Shown here: piece by piece, positions 17,710-26,669 of the stretch
Numbering within the stretch: the stretch's first letter is position 1
How the letters are laid out: every line of letters starts with the position of its first letter
Assembly: GCA_041392805.1 (NCBI GenBank)
Contig: JAWKLJ010000002.1
Location: forward strand, 186,001-250,000
Origin: Saprospiraceae bacterium
GTDB lineage: Bacteria; Bacteroidota; Bacteroidia; Chitinophagales; Saprospiraceae
Length of the DNA stretch: 64,000 nucleotides
Reading direction: 5' to 3'
Position numbers and translations under genes: made by a program
Notes under the pieces: model-generated
Told to the model about the DNA's origin: nothing
The model's input: only the letters and a program-made list of their open reading frames with translations
Database searches by the model: none

Positions 17710-18471
17710 ATGCTCTATTTTCTCCCAATGCAGTTTATTTTAGAAATTATTTTAATCGTATTAGTTACTGGTTTGATTCAGAGTATCTTATTTGTTATCG
17801 GGTACGGATTGGGGAGACTTCACTTGGCCCAAAGCGCGATTAAAAGGCTAAAGTGGTCGTTTGGGGTGGGAGTGGGAATATGGCTTCTGATCTTAGGTGT
17901 TTTGGCGGGACTTGGTTTTTTTGAAAACTTCGAGGTCTACCCACCTCGAATTCTAATGGTTTTGTTATTGCCCTTTGCGGTTAGTTTGCTTTTATTATTC
18001 TCCCGTTTTTTCAACATATGGTTGAAGTCTATTCCGCGGCGATGGCTGTTGTTTGCCCAAAGCTATCGCGTGTTTTTGGAACTCTTATTATGGTTTGGGT
18101 TTACCATTGGGATGATTCCCTTCCATTTAACCTTTGTAGGCTTCAATTTCGATATTGTCGTTGGACTAACTGCGATACCTGCGGGTTTACTCTTTTTCAG
18201 GAAGGGCCGCCTGCTGCGGTTTGAGGCAATGGTATGGAATGTCTTTGGATTACTATTGCTCGTGTACAATAGTTTTATTTTTCTCATTTCTCTCCCTTAT
18301 TCCTTTCAGGTTTTTAATATTGCCCCGTCCAATCCCTTTTTAACACAGTTTCCTTTTATTTGGATCCCAGGCTTTTTGGTACCCCTTGCGGCGGCTTTAC
18401 ATGTCTTCTCCCTTAAACAATTGCTGAACCCAGATAAAAGGAGGTCCTTTTCATTGAGAAAAAGAGGCTGA
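17710..18471 (+). CDS. Multi-pass membrane protein, unknown function
   Basis: A 253-residue protein with about seven predicted membrane segments, beginning IILIVLVTGLIQSILFVIGYG and ending in a basic tail (KRRSFSLRKRG). ATG at 17728 is an equally good start. I do not recognise a family. It is on the same strand 62 bp after the GT-C gene and may belong to the same transcript, e.g. as a channel or flippase-like accessory, but nothing in the sequence proves that. Confidence 0.65.
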   Translation: MLYFLPMQFILEIILIVLVTGLIQSILFVIGYGLGRLHLAQSAIKRLKWSFGVGVGIWLLILGVLAGLGFFENFEVYPPRILMVLLLPFAVSLLLLFSRFFNIWLKSIPRRWLLFAQSYRVFLELLLWFGFTIGMIPFHLTFVGFNFDIVVGLTAIPAGLLFFRKGRLLRFEAMVWNVFGLLLLVYNSFIFLISLPYSFQVFNIAPSNPFLTQFPFIWIPGFLVPLAAALHVFSLKQLLNPDKRRSFSLRKRG

Positions 18472-18526
18472 AGTTTATTATATTGGAGCATGTTCCATAC
18501 ATAAAGTTTCATACAATACCTCCCTT

Positions 18527-20116
18527 ATGCAGCAGTTTGATTACATTATCATTGGCGCTGGCTCCGCCGGTTGTGTACTCGCCAACCGCTTGAGTAAAAA
18601 CAAGCAAAATACGGTCCTATTACTCGAAGCAGGTGGGGATGATAAAGCCCCGAATATTCAAACGCCCATTGGTTTTTCTAAATTATTCAAGACGGCCTTT
18701 GATTGGGATGATGAGACGGTAGAACAGCCGCACATGCATCATCGGCGAATGTATCAACCTCGCGGCAAGGTCTTAGGTGGATGTAGCAGCACCAATGCTA
18801 TGATTTATATGCGAGGCCATCGCATGGATTATGACCATTGGGCCGCATTAGGGAATAGAGGTTGGGGCTATGAAGATGTTTTGCCCTACTTCAAAAAATC
18901 GGAAAACAACCAGGTATACCATAATGAATACCATGGTACAACAGGAGAATGGATCATTGATGGTTACCAATACCATCATCCCTTATCTGATGCAATGCTA
19001 AAAGCAGTAGGCCAAGCGGGGTATAGGCATAATCCCGATTTTAATGGCGAAACCCAGGAAGGTTTTGGGTTTCACCAACTGAATCAAAAAAATGGTCGCA
19101 GATTTAGTGCTGCTGATGCTTTTTTACACCCTATCAAGGACCGTCCCAATCTGGAAGTAGTCACCCATGCGATGGTCCAACGGATCATCATCGAATCGGG
19201 CAGGGCCGTTGGCGTAGTTTATGAAAAAGGTAACGAACCATTGGAGGCACGGGCTGGCAAATCGGTTGTTTTGAGTGCTGGCGCCTTTAATAGCCCCAAA
19301 TTGCTAATGCTTTCCGGCATAGGGCCGGCAGCGACCCTCCAAGCCCAGGGCATCCCCGTGGTGCAGGCGCTGGAAGGCGTAGGTCAAAACTTGCAGGATC
19401 ACCTGCTGGGCGGGATTGCCTTTAACAGTAAGATTCCTACTACTTATGATACAATTGAGAAATTTCCTCGCATTCTAGGGGCAATATGGCGTTTTTTGGT
19501 GCAGAAATCAGGCCCCCTGACCTCCAATGTCTGTGAGATAGGTGGCTTTGCCCGAACCCTGCCAGAGCTACCTGCGCCCGATGTCCAGTTTGCTTTTGCA
19601 CCTGCTTTTTATATTCGGCATGGTTTCGACAATCCCAAAGGTGAAAATGGCTTTGGTTTTGGACCTATTTTACTTCAACCTTATAGCGTGGGGGAGCTTA
19701 CTATTGCCAGCGCCGATCCTTTGGCAAAACCAATCATTGATCCTAAATACTTTAGTGATGAAAGGGATGTGCAAACGATGATAAGGGCTCATCGTATCGC
19801 GGATGAGATCCTATTACAACCAGCCTTAGAAAAATACCGGGGCCGCCGATTTATGCCAGATAAGGAACTGAGTTCCGATGATGAAATTGCTGATCTTATG
19901 AAAAAAATGTGTGAAACCTTATATCACCCAGTTGGCACCTGCAAAATGGGCAATGATGCGATGGCCGTGGTAGATGATCAGTTGCGAGTGAGGGGCATTG
20001 AAGGCCTGCGGGTGATAGATGCCTCTATTATGCCGAAAATTGTTCGGGGCAATACCAATGCCCCTACGATTATGATTGCGGAAAAAGGGGCAGATTTATT
20101 GGAGGTGGTGGACTAA
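18527..20116 (+). CDS. GMC-family FAD oxidoreductase (choline/alcohol dehydrogenase-like)
   Basis: A 529-residue flavoprotein of normal family length. The FAD motif IIGAGSAGCVLANRL is at residues 8-22, GMC signature 1 (GKVLGGCSSTNAMIYMRG) near 82-99 and signature 2 (GAFNSPKLLMLSGIGP) near 251-266. The active-site pair is His in LYHPVGTCKMG (about 466) and Asn in RGNTNAPTIMIAEKGADLL (about 512). It oxidises primary alcohols to aldehydes; choline dehydrogenase (BetA) is the best-known relative. No betB or transporter is adjacent, so choline as substrate is unproven. Confidence 0.9.
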   Translation: MQQFDYIIIGAGSAGCVLANRLSKNKQNTVLLLEAGGDDKAPNIQTPIGFSKLFKTAFDWDDETVEQPHMHHRRMYQPRGKVLGGCSSTNAMIYMRGHRMDYDHWAALGNRGWGYEDVLPYFKKSENNQVYHNEYHGTTGEWIIDGYQYHHPLSDAMLKAVGQAGYRHNPDFNGETQEGFGFHQLNQKNGRRFSAADAFLHPIKDRPNLEVVTHAMVQRIIIESGRAVGVVYEKGNEPLEARAGKSVVLSAGAFNSPKLLMLSGIGPAATLQAQGIPVVQALEGVGQNLQDHLLGGIAFNSKIPTTYDTIEKFPRILGAIWRFLVQKSGPLTSNVCEIGGFARTLPELPAPDVQFAFAPAFYIRHGFDNPKGENGFGFGPILLQPYSVGELTIASADPLAKPIIDPKYFSDERDVQTMIRAHRIADEILLQPALEKYRGRRFMPDKELSSDDEIADLMKKMCETLYHPVGTCKMGNDAMAVVDDQLRVRGIEGLRVIDASIMPKIVRGNTNAPTIMIAEKGADLLEVVD

Positions 20117-20132
20117 TTGTCGGAGACCAAAA

Positions 20133-20537
20133 TTATAATACCCAGTTATCTAAGCTTAGTCCTTTAATACGACCAAAATGACTAATGTTATTTGAAATTA
20201 AATTAAGGTCATTTCCAATAGCTATACTTGCAATTAGTACATCATTATGGCCAATTACTTCTCCTGATTTTCTTAGCTCAGCGTAGATTTTGGCAGCAAT
20301 TGTAGCAACTTCAAGTGTTAAGGGAATCACATTGTTCAATTGAACAAATTCATTGAACTTATCTAATTGCTTTTTTGCGTCTTTGTAAAGTAATCCATTC
20401 ATTACTTCATAATAAGTGATTACACTAATATTTATGAAACCATGTTCTTCTAGATATTTGTCAACTTTATTGACAACCGGCGTAAGTCCTCTAAAAAAGT
20501 AAGAAATAGAATCTGTATCGAGAATTGCTTGCCTCAT
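20133..20537 (-). CDS. PIN-domain ribonuclease toxin (VapC-like)
   Basis: A 134-residue PIN-domain protein. Acidic catalytic residues are visible in order: D7 (AILDTDS), E44 (TYYEVMNG) and D99 (GHNDVLIASIAI), with the final ISHFGRIKGL typical of VapC proteins. VapC toxins cleave tRNA or rRNA to arrest translation. The ATG overlaps the upstream small gene by ATGA, the usual arrangement of antitoxin-toxin pairs. It converges on the GMC oxidoreductase with 16 bp between stops. Confidence 0.85.
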   Translation of the reverse strand: MRQAILDTDSISYFFRGLTPVVNKVDKYLEEHGFINISVITYYEVMNGLLYKDAKKQLDKFNEFVQLNNVIPLTLEVATIAAKIYAELRKSGEVIGHNDVLIASIAIGNDLNLISNNISHFGRIKGLSLDNWVL

Positions 20538-20782
20538 AAATCAACTTCGCGCGTGAAAATATTTTCGCTTATTTTTTTTGTTTCATTTAGGAAGTCAGCA
20601 AAATCAACTTCACTCATTTCTTGCCATGAGCCAGCGAGCCCTAATACAGCAGCTCTGTTTTCTTCTTTTTTCCCGGTCTTTCCATTTATCGAAGATAAAA
20701 AGGTGTCTACCAGGGTTAGATAATTAACAGGCACCTGACTCAATTTTTTTAAAACCGATTTATATAATTCAATTTGGATCAT
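20534..20782 (-). CDS. Antitoxin partner of the PIN toxin
   Basis: An 82-residue protein directly upstream of, and overlapping by 4 bp, the PIN toxin. No DNA-binding fold (AbrB, RHH or Phd) is obvious. The C-terminal half (EMSEVDFADFLNETKKISENIF) looks like the toxin-binding tail of small antitoxins of this type, which often carry an ILxELPxxxxxEVLDFVEFL-like segment. The assignment as antitoxin rests mainly on operon position. The promoter region upstream (20783-20843) is AT-rich. Confidence 0.7.
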   Translation of the reverse strand: MIQIELYKSVLKKLSQVPVNYLTLVDTFLSSINGKTGKKEENRAAVLGLAGSWQEMSEVDFADFLNETKKISENIFTREVDL

Positions 20783-20843
20783 GTATTTTTTTATTTCTTA
20801 ATCTCAAGTTAATAACATTTATAACAGTATCAAAGTTTAATTT

Positions 20844-21746
20844 TTAAAAAAACACCTCCTGCGCTACCCTAAAGGTATTCGCATGGCCTTCAATAATTTG
20901 AGCGATCCGTTCTGAATAGCCACCTCCCATGCTTACTGCAACGGGTACCCCTCTTCGATGGCATTCCCGGAAAACAAAGTAATCCCTGGTTTTGCAGCCC
21001 GCCAGACTCAAGCCCAGGCGGCCCAGCTTGTCCGTTTCCAGCACATCCACCCCTGCCAGGTAAAAGACCAACCCAGGCTGAATCTCATCCAGCAACCGAG
21101 GTAAATGCTGTTTTAACAATTTCAGGTACGGCTCATCAGTTATCTTATCGGGAAGTGGGATATCTAAGTCTGAAACTTCTTTTCGGAGCGGATAATTTTT
21201 CTCCCCGTGCATGCTAAACGTAAAAACCCTGGGATCATGGGCAAAAATATGAGCGGTTCCATTCCCTTGATGAACGTCGAGGTCGACGATTAGGATTTTC
21301 TGAACGATATTTTTTGACAATAAAAGGTTGGCTGCAATCGCAAAGTCGTTAAAAACGCAGAATCCCTCCCCTTTATGGGCATAAGCATGGTGGGTGCCAC
21401 CTGCGATGTTTAGGGCCACCCCATGTTGCAGCGCATAAAGCGCACATTCAAAAGTACCATGAGAGATGTATCGGCCGCGTTCGATCAACAGCGGTGACAT
21501 AGGCAGACCAATGGCCCGGATCTCCTTTCTGGAAAGGGTTTGGTGTTTGAGCTTATCCCAATAGTCCGTGGTGTGGGTTAACAAGATTTGGGCTTCATTG
21601 AGTTGTTGAGGTTGGAAAAAATTGGCATCAGTCACGGTACCTTCATATAATAATTGCTCGGGCAGCAATTCATATTTCACCATCGGGAAGCGGTGTCCAT
21701 CCGGTACGCTGTATTTATAAATAGGAGAAAAAGCAATCTTTAGCAT
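20844..21746 (-). CDS. Histone deacetylase / AcuC-family zinc hydrolase
   Basis: A 300-residue arginase-fold deacetylase. The His pair H119-H120 (GGTHHAYA), zinc ligands D157 and H159 (VDLDVHQGNGT) and D234 (LAGVDVLETDKLG) are all present, so it should be active. Bacterial members include acetoin-utilisation protein AcuC and acetylpolyamine amidohydrolases. The substrate is unknown here. It lies divergent to lysS, with a 285-bp shared upstream region that contains the lysS promoter. Confidence 0.88.
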   Translation of the reverse strand: MLKIAFSPIYKYSVPDGHRFPMVKYELLPEQLLYEGTVTDANFFQPQQLNEAQILLTHTTDYWDKLKHQTLSRKEIRAIGLPMSPLLIERGRYISHGTFECALYALQHGVALNIAGGTHHAYAHKGEGFCVFNDFAIAANLLLSKNIVQKILIVDLDVHQGNGTAHIFAHDPRVFTFSMHGEKNYPLRKEVSDLDIPLPDKITDEPYLKLLKQHLPRLLDEIQPGLVFYLAGVDVLETDKLGRLGLSLAGCKTRDYFVFRECHRRGVPVAVSMGGGYSERIAQIIEGHANTFRVAQEVFF

Positions 21747-21795
21747 AGGCTAAGTATGAATTGACGATACAACTAACACATTATGGTAACCAATG

Positions 21796-21828
21796 TTGCA
21801 ATTTTACGGTAAATTGAACTATTTTTGC
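21796..21828 (+). promoter_or_regulatory. lysS promoter (-33 TTG, -7 TATTTTTG)
   Basis: TTG at 21796-21798 and TATTTTTGC at 21820-21828 are separated by 21 bp. This matches the Bacteroidota sigma-factor consensus TTG-N19-21-TAnnTTTG in both elements and spacing. Transcription would begin near 21835, giving a leader of about 195 nt before the lysS ATG. That leader is AT-rich and I see no T-box-like structure in it. Confidence 0.65.
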
Positions 21829-22031
21829 CGCCTCGAACTTATATCATTATGAGAATTGTTTTTCACCATTCAAAAATCAAGCCTTATAAACGGTAATTGT
21901 TATTGGTTACTGCTTATTTGATATGGGGAGAATCCCAAAACAAATCTTTATTAGCAAGTCACAACCCAATAACAATTCATCCTATCTTCATTTTACAACA
22001 TTAACTTATTGGCAAACCTTAAAAAGTATTC

Positions 22032-23549
22032 ATGCAACTTAGCGAACAGGAATTAGTTAGGAGAGAAAATCTCCAAAAAATGAGAGCATTAGGCGTGGAT
22101 CCCTATCCTGCCGCCATGTTTGAGGTCAACGCTTATGCGACAGACATCAAGGAGAACTATGTAGAAGATGAGGAAGGCAAGGGACTGAATTTTCAGGAAG
22201 TGGTCATGGCCGGCCGACTCATGAGTCAACGGGTCATGGGCAAGGCTTCTTTTGCTGAATTACAAGATTCCTCTGGCCGCATCCAACTCTATGTTTCCAG
22301 AGATGACATTGCACCCGGGGAAGATAAAGAATTATACAATACCGTTTTTAAGAAACTGCTTGATATTGGCGATTTTATTGGGATTAAAGGTTATGTTTTT
22401 CGTACCAAGGTAGGCGAGATTTCGGTACACGTTACTGAATTGAAGGTACTGAGTAAATCCCTCCGCCCTTTGCCTATTGTTAAAAGGGATGAGGAAGGGC
22501 ACGTATTTGATGCTTTTACCGACCCAGAATTACGCTATCGTCAGCGCTATGTGGATTTGACGGTAAACCCTCAATTTCGGGAAATTTTCATCAAACGGAG
22601 TAAAGTCATTTCCAGCATGCGTCGTTTTTTTGACGACAAAGGTTGGCTCGAGGTCGAAACACCAATCCTGCAACCGATCCATGGCGGAGCTGCGGCCAAA
22701 CCTTTTGAAACCCATCACAATACCCTGGATATGCCCTTGTATCTGCGGATTGCCAACGAGTTATACCTGAAAAGACTCATCGTTGGTGGCTTTGAAGGGG
22801 TATATGAAATAGGTAAAATGTTTAGGAATGAGGGGATGGACCGCACGCATAACCCCGAGTTTACTTCCATGGAAATCTATGTGGCCTACAAAGATTACAA
22901 CTGGATGATGGAAATGGTCGAGCAATGCACCGAATACATTGCCCGGGAAGTGAATGGGGGAACCAAGGTAATGGTAGGTGAGCATGAAATTGACTTTGCT
23001 GGCCCCTACCGCCGCTTGAGCATGTACGATTCCATCAAAGAATACACAGGTATCGACATTTCAGAGATGGATGAAGAAGAACTAAGAGGCATTTGTAAGC
23101 AATTGCATATTTCGGTTGATCCCAGTATGGGCAAAGGCAAACTGATTGATGAAATCTTTAGCGAAAAGGTAGAGGATCATCTCATTCAACCGACTTACAT
23201 TACGGACTACCCGATAGAGATGACACCGCTGGCCAAAAAACATCGTTCTAAAGAAGGGCTCGTGGAACGTTTCGAGTTATTCGTAAACGGTAAAGAAATT
23301 GCGAATGCCTATTCAGAACTAAATGACCCAATCGATCAACGGGAGCGCTTCGAAGAACAATTACAATTAGCCAAACGAGGAGACGAAGAGGCGATGGCCT
23401 TGGATAATGACTTCCTAAGGGCCCTGGAATATGGTATGCCACCCACCTCCGGACTTGGCATCGGTATCGATCGGCTCACTATGATGTTGACCAACCAGCA
23501 ATCTATTCAGGAAGTATTGTTCTTTCCACAGATGAAAGCAGAACATTAA
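22032..23549 (+). CDS. lysS: Lysyl-tRNA synthetase, class II
   Basis: A 505-residue class II synthetase that charges tRNA-Lys in the cytosol. An N-terminal OB-fold anticodon-binding domain (about 60-170, with VMAGRLMSQRVMGKASFAEL) precedes the catalytic core. Motif 2 is FRNEGMDRTHNPEFTSMEIY near 257-277 and motif 3 GLGIGIDRLTMMLTN near 476-490. Length and domain order are normal. It is the single essential housekeeping gene easily anchored in this part of the window. A long hairpin 12 bp after the stop probably ends the transcript. Confidence 0.97.
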   Translation: MQLSEQELVRRENLQKMRALGVDPYPAAMFEVNAYATDIKENYVEDEEGKGLNFQEVVMAGRLMSQRVMGKASFAELQDSSGRIQLYVSRDDIAPGEDKELYNTVFKKLLDIGDFIGIKGYVFRTKVGEISVHVTELKVLSKSLRPLPIVKRDEEGHVFDAFTDPELRYRQRYVDLTVNPQFREIFIKRSKVISSMRRFFDDKGWLEVETPILQPIHGGAAAKPFETHHNTLDMPLYLRIANELYLKRLIVGGFEGVYEIGKMFRNEGMDRTHNPEFTSMEIYVAYKDYNWMMEMVEQCTEYIAREVNGGTKVMVGEHEIDFAGPYRRLSMYDSIKEYTGIDISEMDEEELRGICKQLHISVDPSMGKGKLIDEIFSEKVEDHLIQPTYITDYPIEMTPLAKKHRSKEGLVERFELFVNGKEIANAYSELNDPIDQRERFEEQLQLAKRGDEEAMALDNDFLRALEYGMPPTSGLGIGIDRLTMMLTNQQSIQEVLFFPQMKAEH

Positions 23550-23561
23550 GAATAACAGACA

Positions 23562-23594
23562 GGTATTGGGGAAACTTGCATTCTCCAATACCTT
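23562..23594 (+). terminator. Hairpin downstream of lysS
   Basis: AGGTATTGGGGAA (23562-23574), a 7-nt loop, then TTCTCCAATACCT (23582-23594), 13 pairs including one G-T. It starts 12 bp after the lysS stop. The following sequence is pyrimidine-rich (TCTCATCCTCCTTTCC) but lacks a pure T run, so termination is likely but not certain. Confidence 0.55.
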
Positions 23595-23708
23595 CTCATC
23601 CTCCTTTCCTTATATTGAAAATCCCCTCCATTCGTCGAAAAAAACGAATACTGCTTTTTATTTATCCCTATCTTTTGCCTACTATTTGTAAACCAAAACA
23701 AACATGCC

Positions 23709-24356
23709 ATGCAAATGCTCAAACTATCCTTTTGTGCTTTATTACTTGTACTCACTTCCTGCGTAGGTTCCAGCAGTAAGGAAAAAGAAGCCGAAGCAGA
23801 CATCGAAGCAACTACGGAAGCCATATCTGAAGATGTATCAAATAATATTTCCAGTGCTTTGAATAAAGTGCAAGATGCCTTGAAGGATGTCGAGAAAAAC
23901 CTAAACAAAGGAGAAGCAGTCGAAATTGCCGATTTCAGGGCCTTAAAAGAAATATTGCCAGCCAAAATGTTGCGAATGGAGCGTTATAGCCACACTGGCG
24001 AAAAAACAGGCGTAACGGGTTTTAAAATCTCACAAGCAACCGCTAAATACAAAGATGATGATCGCAGGCTAGAGATTTCGATTGTAGATGCTGGCGGAAT
24101 GGCTTTGGCTTCCTTGGGAGCTGCTGCCTGGACGATGGTTGAAGTGGACAAAGAGACCGATGATGGCTATGAGCGAACCACTACGATTGACGGTTATAAA
24201 GCCTATGAAAAATTTGATAACCAGAGAGGCGAAGCGGAGCTTTCGATCTATTACAAGAATCGATTTCTGGTTTCCATAAAAGGTGAAAACCTGAAAAAAG
24301 GAGATTTACAGGATGTCATCGATGATTTAGACCTGGATGAGTTAGATGACCTTTAG
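23709..24356 (+). CDS. Lipoprotein of unknown function with acidic helical linker
   Basis: A 215-residue lipoprotein with lipobox LLVLTSC (Cys18). A Glu/Lys-rich helical stretch (about 23-75) is followed by a compact alpha/beta domain (about 78-200). That domain contains AKMLRMERYSHTGEKTGVTGFK, an alternating-strand ISIVDAGG and a final very acidic tail DVIDDLDLDELDDL. I do not recognise a named family; such proteins are frequent in marine Bacteroidota. ATG at 23715 is an alternative start. It stands alone. Confidence 0.75.
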   Translation: MQMLKLSFCALLLVLTSCVGSSSKEKEAEADIEATTEAISEDVSNNISSALNKVQDALKDVEKNLNKGEAVEIADFRALKEILPAKMLRMERYSHTGEKTGVTGFKISQATAKYKDDDRRLEISIVDAGGMALASLGAAAWTMVEVDKETDDGYERTTTIDGYKAYEKFDNQRGEAELSIYYKNRFLVSIKGENLKKGDLQDVIDDLDLDELDDL

Positions 24357-24424
24357 ACAAGTGCTTAATGGCTTTGCAGGTTTGGGCAGACATAGGTAGC
24401 CGCTCGTAGTCACTTAATGCTATC

Positions 24425-24790
24425 CTATTTGAATACCCTATGAAAACGCAATAGGTGATCTGGGTAGTGTTCATTATAGATACATAGTGTGAGGGTTTTC
24501 TTTTGTCGGCGGTCTATGGGAAATAATATTTTTATAGGGTTGTGAACGTAGCCGTTATCTTCAAACAGTAAAATTTGTCGGTTGCGTGTAGGAATTCGAA
24601 ACAATGACAATTCTTCTTCATTTCGGGGTAAAGGGATATTGTTATAACCTTCTTCTTTTAAGAATTGCAAAATCATCTCATAGGTATGAGCTAAATTCGT
24701 ACCCGAAAAGGTTGTCTTATATTCGTAGCCGTCACTTGATCCGCCTAAATAATTAGAACCGGCAGGTGGAAAATCTTCACGCAAGGGCAT
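24425..24790 (-). CDS. Small hypothetical protein
   Basis: A 121-residue predicted cytosolic protein without a signal peptide or membrane helix. It starts MPLREDFPPAGSNYLGGSSDG, continues with a helix (AHTYEMILQFLKEEGY) and ends in alternating strands rich in aromatic and basic residues. I recognise no domain. It lies 67 bp upstream (on the minus strand) of nothing else and converges on the preceding lipoprotein gene. Composition looks like real coding sequence. Confidence 0.6.
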   Translation of the reverse strand: MPLREDFPPAGSNYLGGSSDGYEYKTTFSGTNLAHTYEMILQFLKEEGYNNIPLPRNEEELSLFRIPTRNRQILLFEDNGYVHNPIKILFPIDRRQKKTLTLCIYNEHYPDHLLRFHRVFK

Positions 24791-24856
24791 GTTTTAAATA
24801 TTTTGCTTGCGCAAATTTATCCAATTTTTTGTTTTAAAAGCAGAAAAAAGTCTAAA

Positions 24857-26023
24857 TTAAAAAGCAGGAGCAGCCAGCTCTTTTTCAATTTGTGAATTGG
24901 CATCATCAAGTGATTGGAGGCGCAAGTTGAATCCGGTGGCATCATCTAGCTTTTGACCAGGCAATTGCTGCAAACCATTTTCTAAGTGGATGATTTGTGT
25001 TTTTTGCAAAGTACTACCAGAACACCAATCTTCCACTACCCATACCCTTTGTACATAAAAACCTTCTTTGTTCTGGATAATTTCATCCGTCCAGCTCAGG
25101 TCAAAAACATCATCTTTTTCTTGGAGAATGTATTGATCTGCTATCGTGCCAAGGTTTCCGTCCAAATCAAGAAAAGGAAAGCCCGTTAGGTTAGGAAGTA
25201 CTTGGGTTGACTTTTGTGTAGTTTGGGTAGATTCAGGGAAGAAAAGTTGAGCCAGAGAAGCTTTTTCAACCGCTATAAATTGAGTGAAGGTACTTTCATT
25301 GCCTACTTCATCACTCGCGGTCCATTTGCGTTCAACGACTCCCATCGAATTGGTTAGGAATTTAAAATTGGCAATAAAATCATTGAGAGAAGAAGTGGCC
25401 GTTTCCGAAGCAGGGAGGTAAATCTTTAGCTCGTCCCCAGCTGATAATGGCGTAGAAAAATAATTGGCATTGCTTGTTTCCCAAACGGGAGCTTCCGCAT
25501 TGGTCTGTACACCAAAAAGATTGGAGCCCCCAATATTTCGCCAATCAAAAGTGATAAATCCTTCTGCCGGAATAGCAATTTGAAATTGCGTCAAACCATT
25601 AGCGGGAACTTTCGACTGTGCAATATTGGCCCCTTCAACCAATATTGAATTGGGAGCTCCGGTGACATCTACCCCACCGTCACCTTTTACCTGCGCTACT
25701 GACCAGCGGTCAGGAGCAAAATAATTTGTGAAGCCTTCGGATAAACAGCCTAAGAGGTGGTATTGATCTTCACCTTTCAATGCTACGGATAGATTGCAGC
25801 TGTGTGAAACCGTAGGCTTCTCTATTTCTTCCACTTTGGTACGCTCTTTATAGAATACCTGAAAGTGCTTACCAACAATTTGTAGCTGGCAATTTGTTTC
25901 TTTTGCTATGGGGTTTGTATACGAAAAAGTTGCGCTTGAGTTATTGGCTAAAGCGGCGTTGGCGATGGAGAAAGCCACAAAGACGTTTATGGCTAGTATG
26001 TGTAGGGGTCTGTTGCTTTTCAT
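24857..26023 (-). CDS. Secreted protein with HYR-like beta domains
   Basis: A 388-residue exported protein. The start is put at MKSNRPLH (26023) because it gives a normal signal peptide (to about ANAALA); the open frame extends 7 residues upstream. A region GFTNYFAPDRWSVAQVKGDGGVDVTG followed by FITFDWRNIGG is seen in Bacteroidota secreted proteins with a membrane-attack- or lectin-like fold. The later RKWTASDEVGNESTFTQFI is the hallmark of HYR domains, and a second degenerate copy (FYVQRVWVVEDWCSGST) follows. No T9SS tail is evident. The function is unknown; adhesion is plausible. Confidence 0.68.
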   Translation of the reverse strand: MKSNRPLHILAINVFVAFSIANAALANNSSATFSYTNPIAKETNCQLQIVGKHFQVFYKERTKVEEIEKPTVSHSCNLSVALKGEDQYHLLGCLSEGFTNYFAPDRWSVAQVKGDGGVDVTGAPNSILVEGANIAQSKVPANGLTQFQIAIPAEGFITFDWRNIGGSNLFGVQTNAEAPVWETSNANYFSTPLSAGDELKIYLPASETATSSLNDFIANFKFLTNSMGVVERKWTASDEVGNESTFTQFIAVEKASLAQLFFPESTQTTQKSTQVLPNLTGFPFLDLDGNLGTIADQYILQEKDDVFDLSWTDEIIQNKEGFYVQRVWVVEDWCSGSTLQKTQIIHLENGLQQLPGQKLDDATGFNLRLQSLDDANSQIEKELAAPAF

Positions 26024-26376
26024 AGGGTTGTGTATTTGGCCCATCCTTTATCATAGCGTTTGATTCGCTATTGAGACGTACCTAATGGGCAAAAGATACG
26101 CTAAGTCAATAAAAAATTATTAACTCATTCAGGAAGTCCGATACATTAAAGGTGGAAAATAAATAGAGGTGGGAAACAGAATACTACAGACACAGTAGTA
26201 ACTATGAAGTAACTGTTTTGTCATGGGATTATGCGGTTTAAGGGACGTTTTGGGAATTATAATTTGAAAAATCGGCTTTACTTTTCGTTAAATCGGCGTA
26301 CTTGGTAGTTGCTCATAGGATAAATTATCCTGCTTTTTCAATTATTAGGTACAAATATAGGCTTTCCATAAATGTT

Positions 26377-26414
26377 CCACATACCTTTAATGTGGTATTT
26401 TTTATATTTTTTTT
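26377..26414 (+). terminator. Terminator-like hairpin with T-rich tail, no upstream gene on this strand
   Basis: CCACAT (26377-26382), loop ACCTTTA, ATGTGG (26390-26395), then TATTTTTTATATTTTTTTTTT. On the plus strand the nearest upstream plus-strand gene is the lipoprotein ending at 24356, so if functional it would end a noncoding transcript from inside this gap. Confidence 0.4.
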
Positions 26415-26582
26415 TTGCTAAATTGTAAAACAGGTAAGAGTACTCGACAGTAAAATGATTTTCTTTTTTGTGTTAAAGCGCTTTAAATCAGTTTTTTATG
26501 TAAATGTTTGTTGTTTTTTTTTCGGCGTCTTTCGTTAAAAGCAGACATTCCCGCTCAAGAAAAGAATTTAAACTTAAAACCT

Positions 26583-26659
26583 TTTCGGTGGCTCTCCGTT
26601 AGCTTTAAAATTCATTTCGCAGGCCATTTGACCTGAAATGTGGCGTCATCGCACCGAAA
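26583..26659 (+). promoter_or_regulatory. Nested inverted repeats in the leader of the SRPBCC gene
   Basis: Outer arms TTTCGGTG (26583-26590) and CACCGAAA (26652-26659) enclose a second stem CATTTC/GAAATG (26613-26618 with 26635-26640), extended by AGG/CCT across a small bulge. The element ends 10 bp before the ATG at 26670, so folding could affect translation of that gene. Confidence 0.45.
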
Positions 26660-26669
26660 TAAGTAAACT

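Larger units (their letters stand above)
26024..26669. other. AT-rich intergenic region with repeated motif, terminator-like hairpin and structured leader
   Basis: About 645 bp without a protein gene. It holds CATGGGATTAT at 26222-26232 and TGGGAATTATAATTTG at 26251-26266, which match the motif repeated at 38.5-38.8 kb. It also holds a palindrome AGGATAA-A-TTATCCT (26317-26331), a hairpin CCACAT-7 nt-ATGTGG (26377-26395) followed by a long T-rich stretch, and nested inverted repeats at 26583-26659 just before the SRPBCC gene. Confidence 0.6.
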
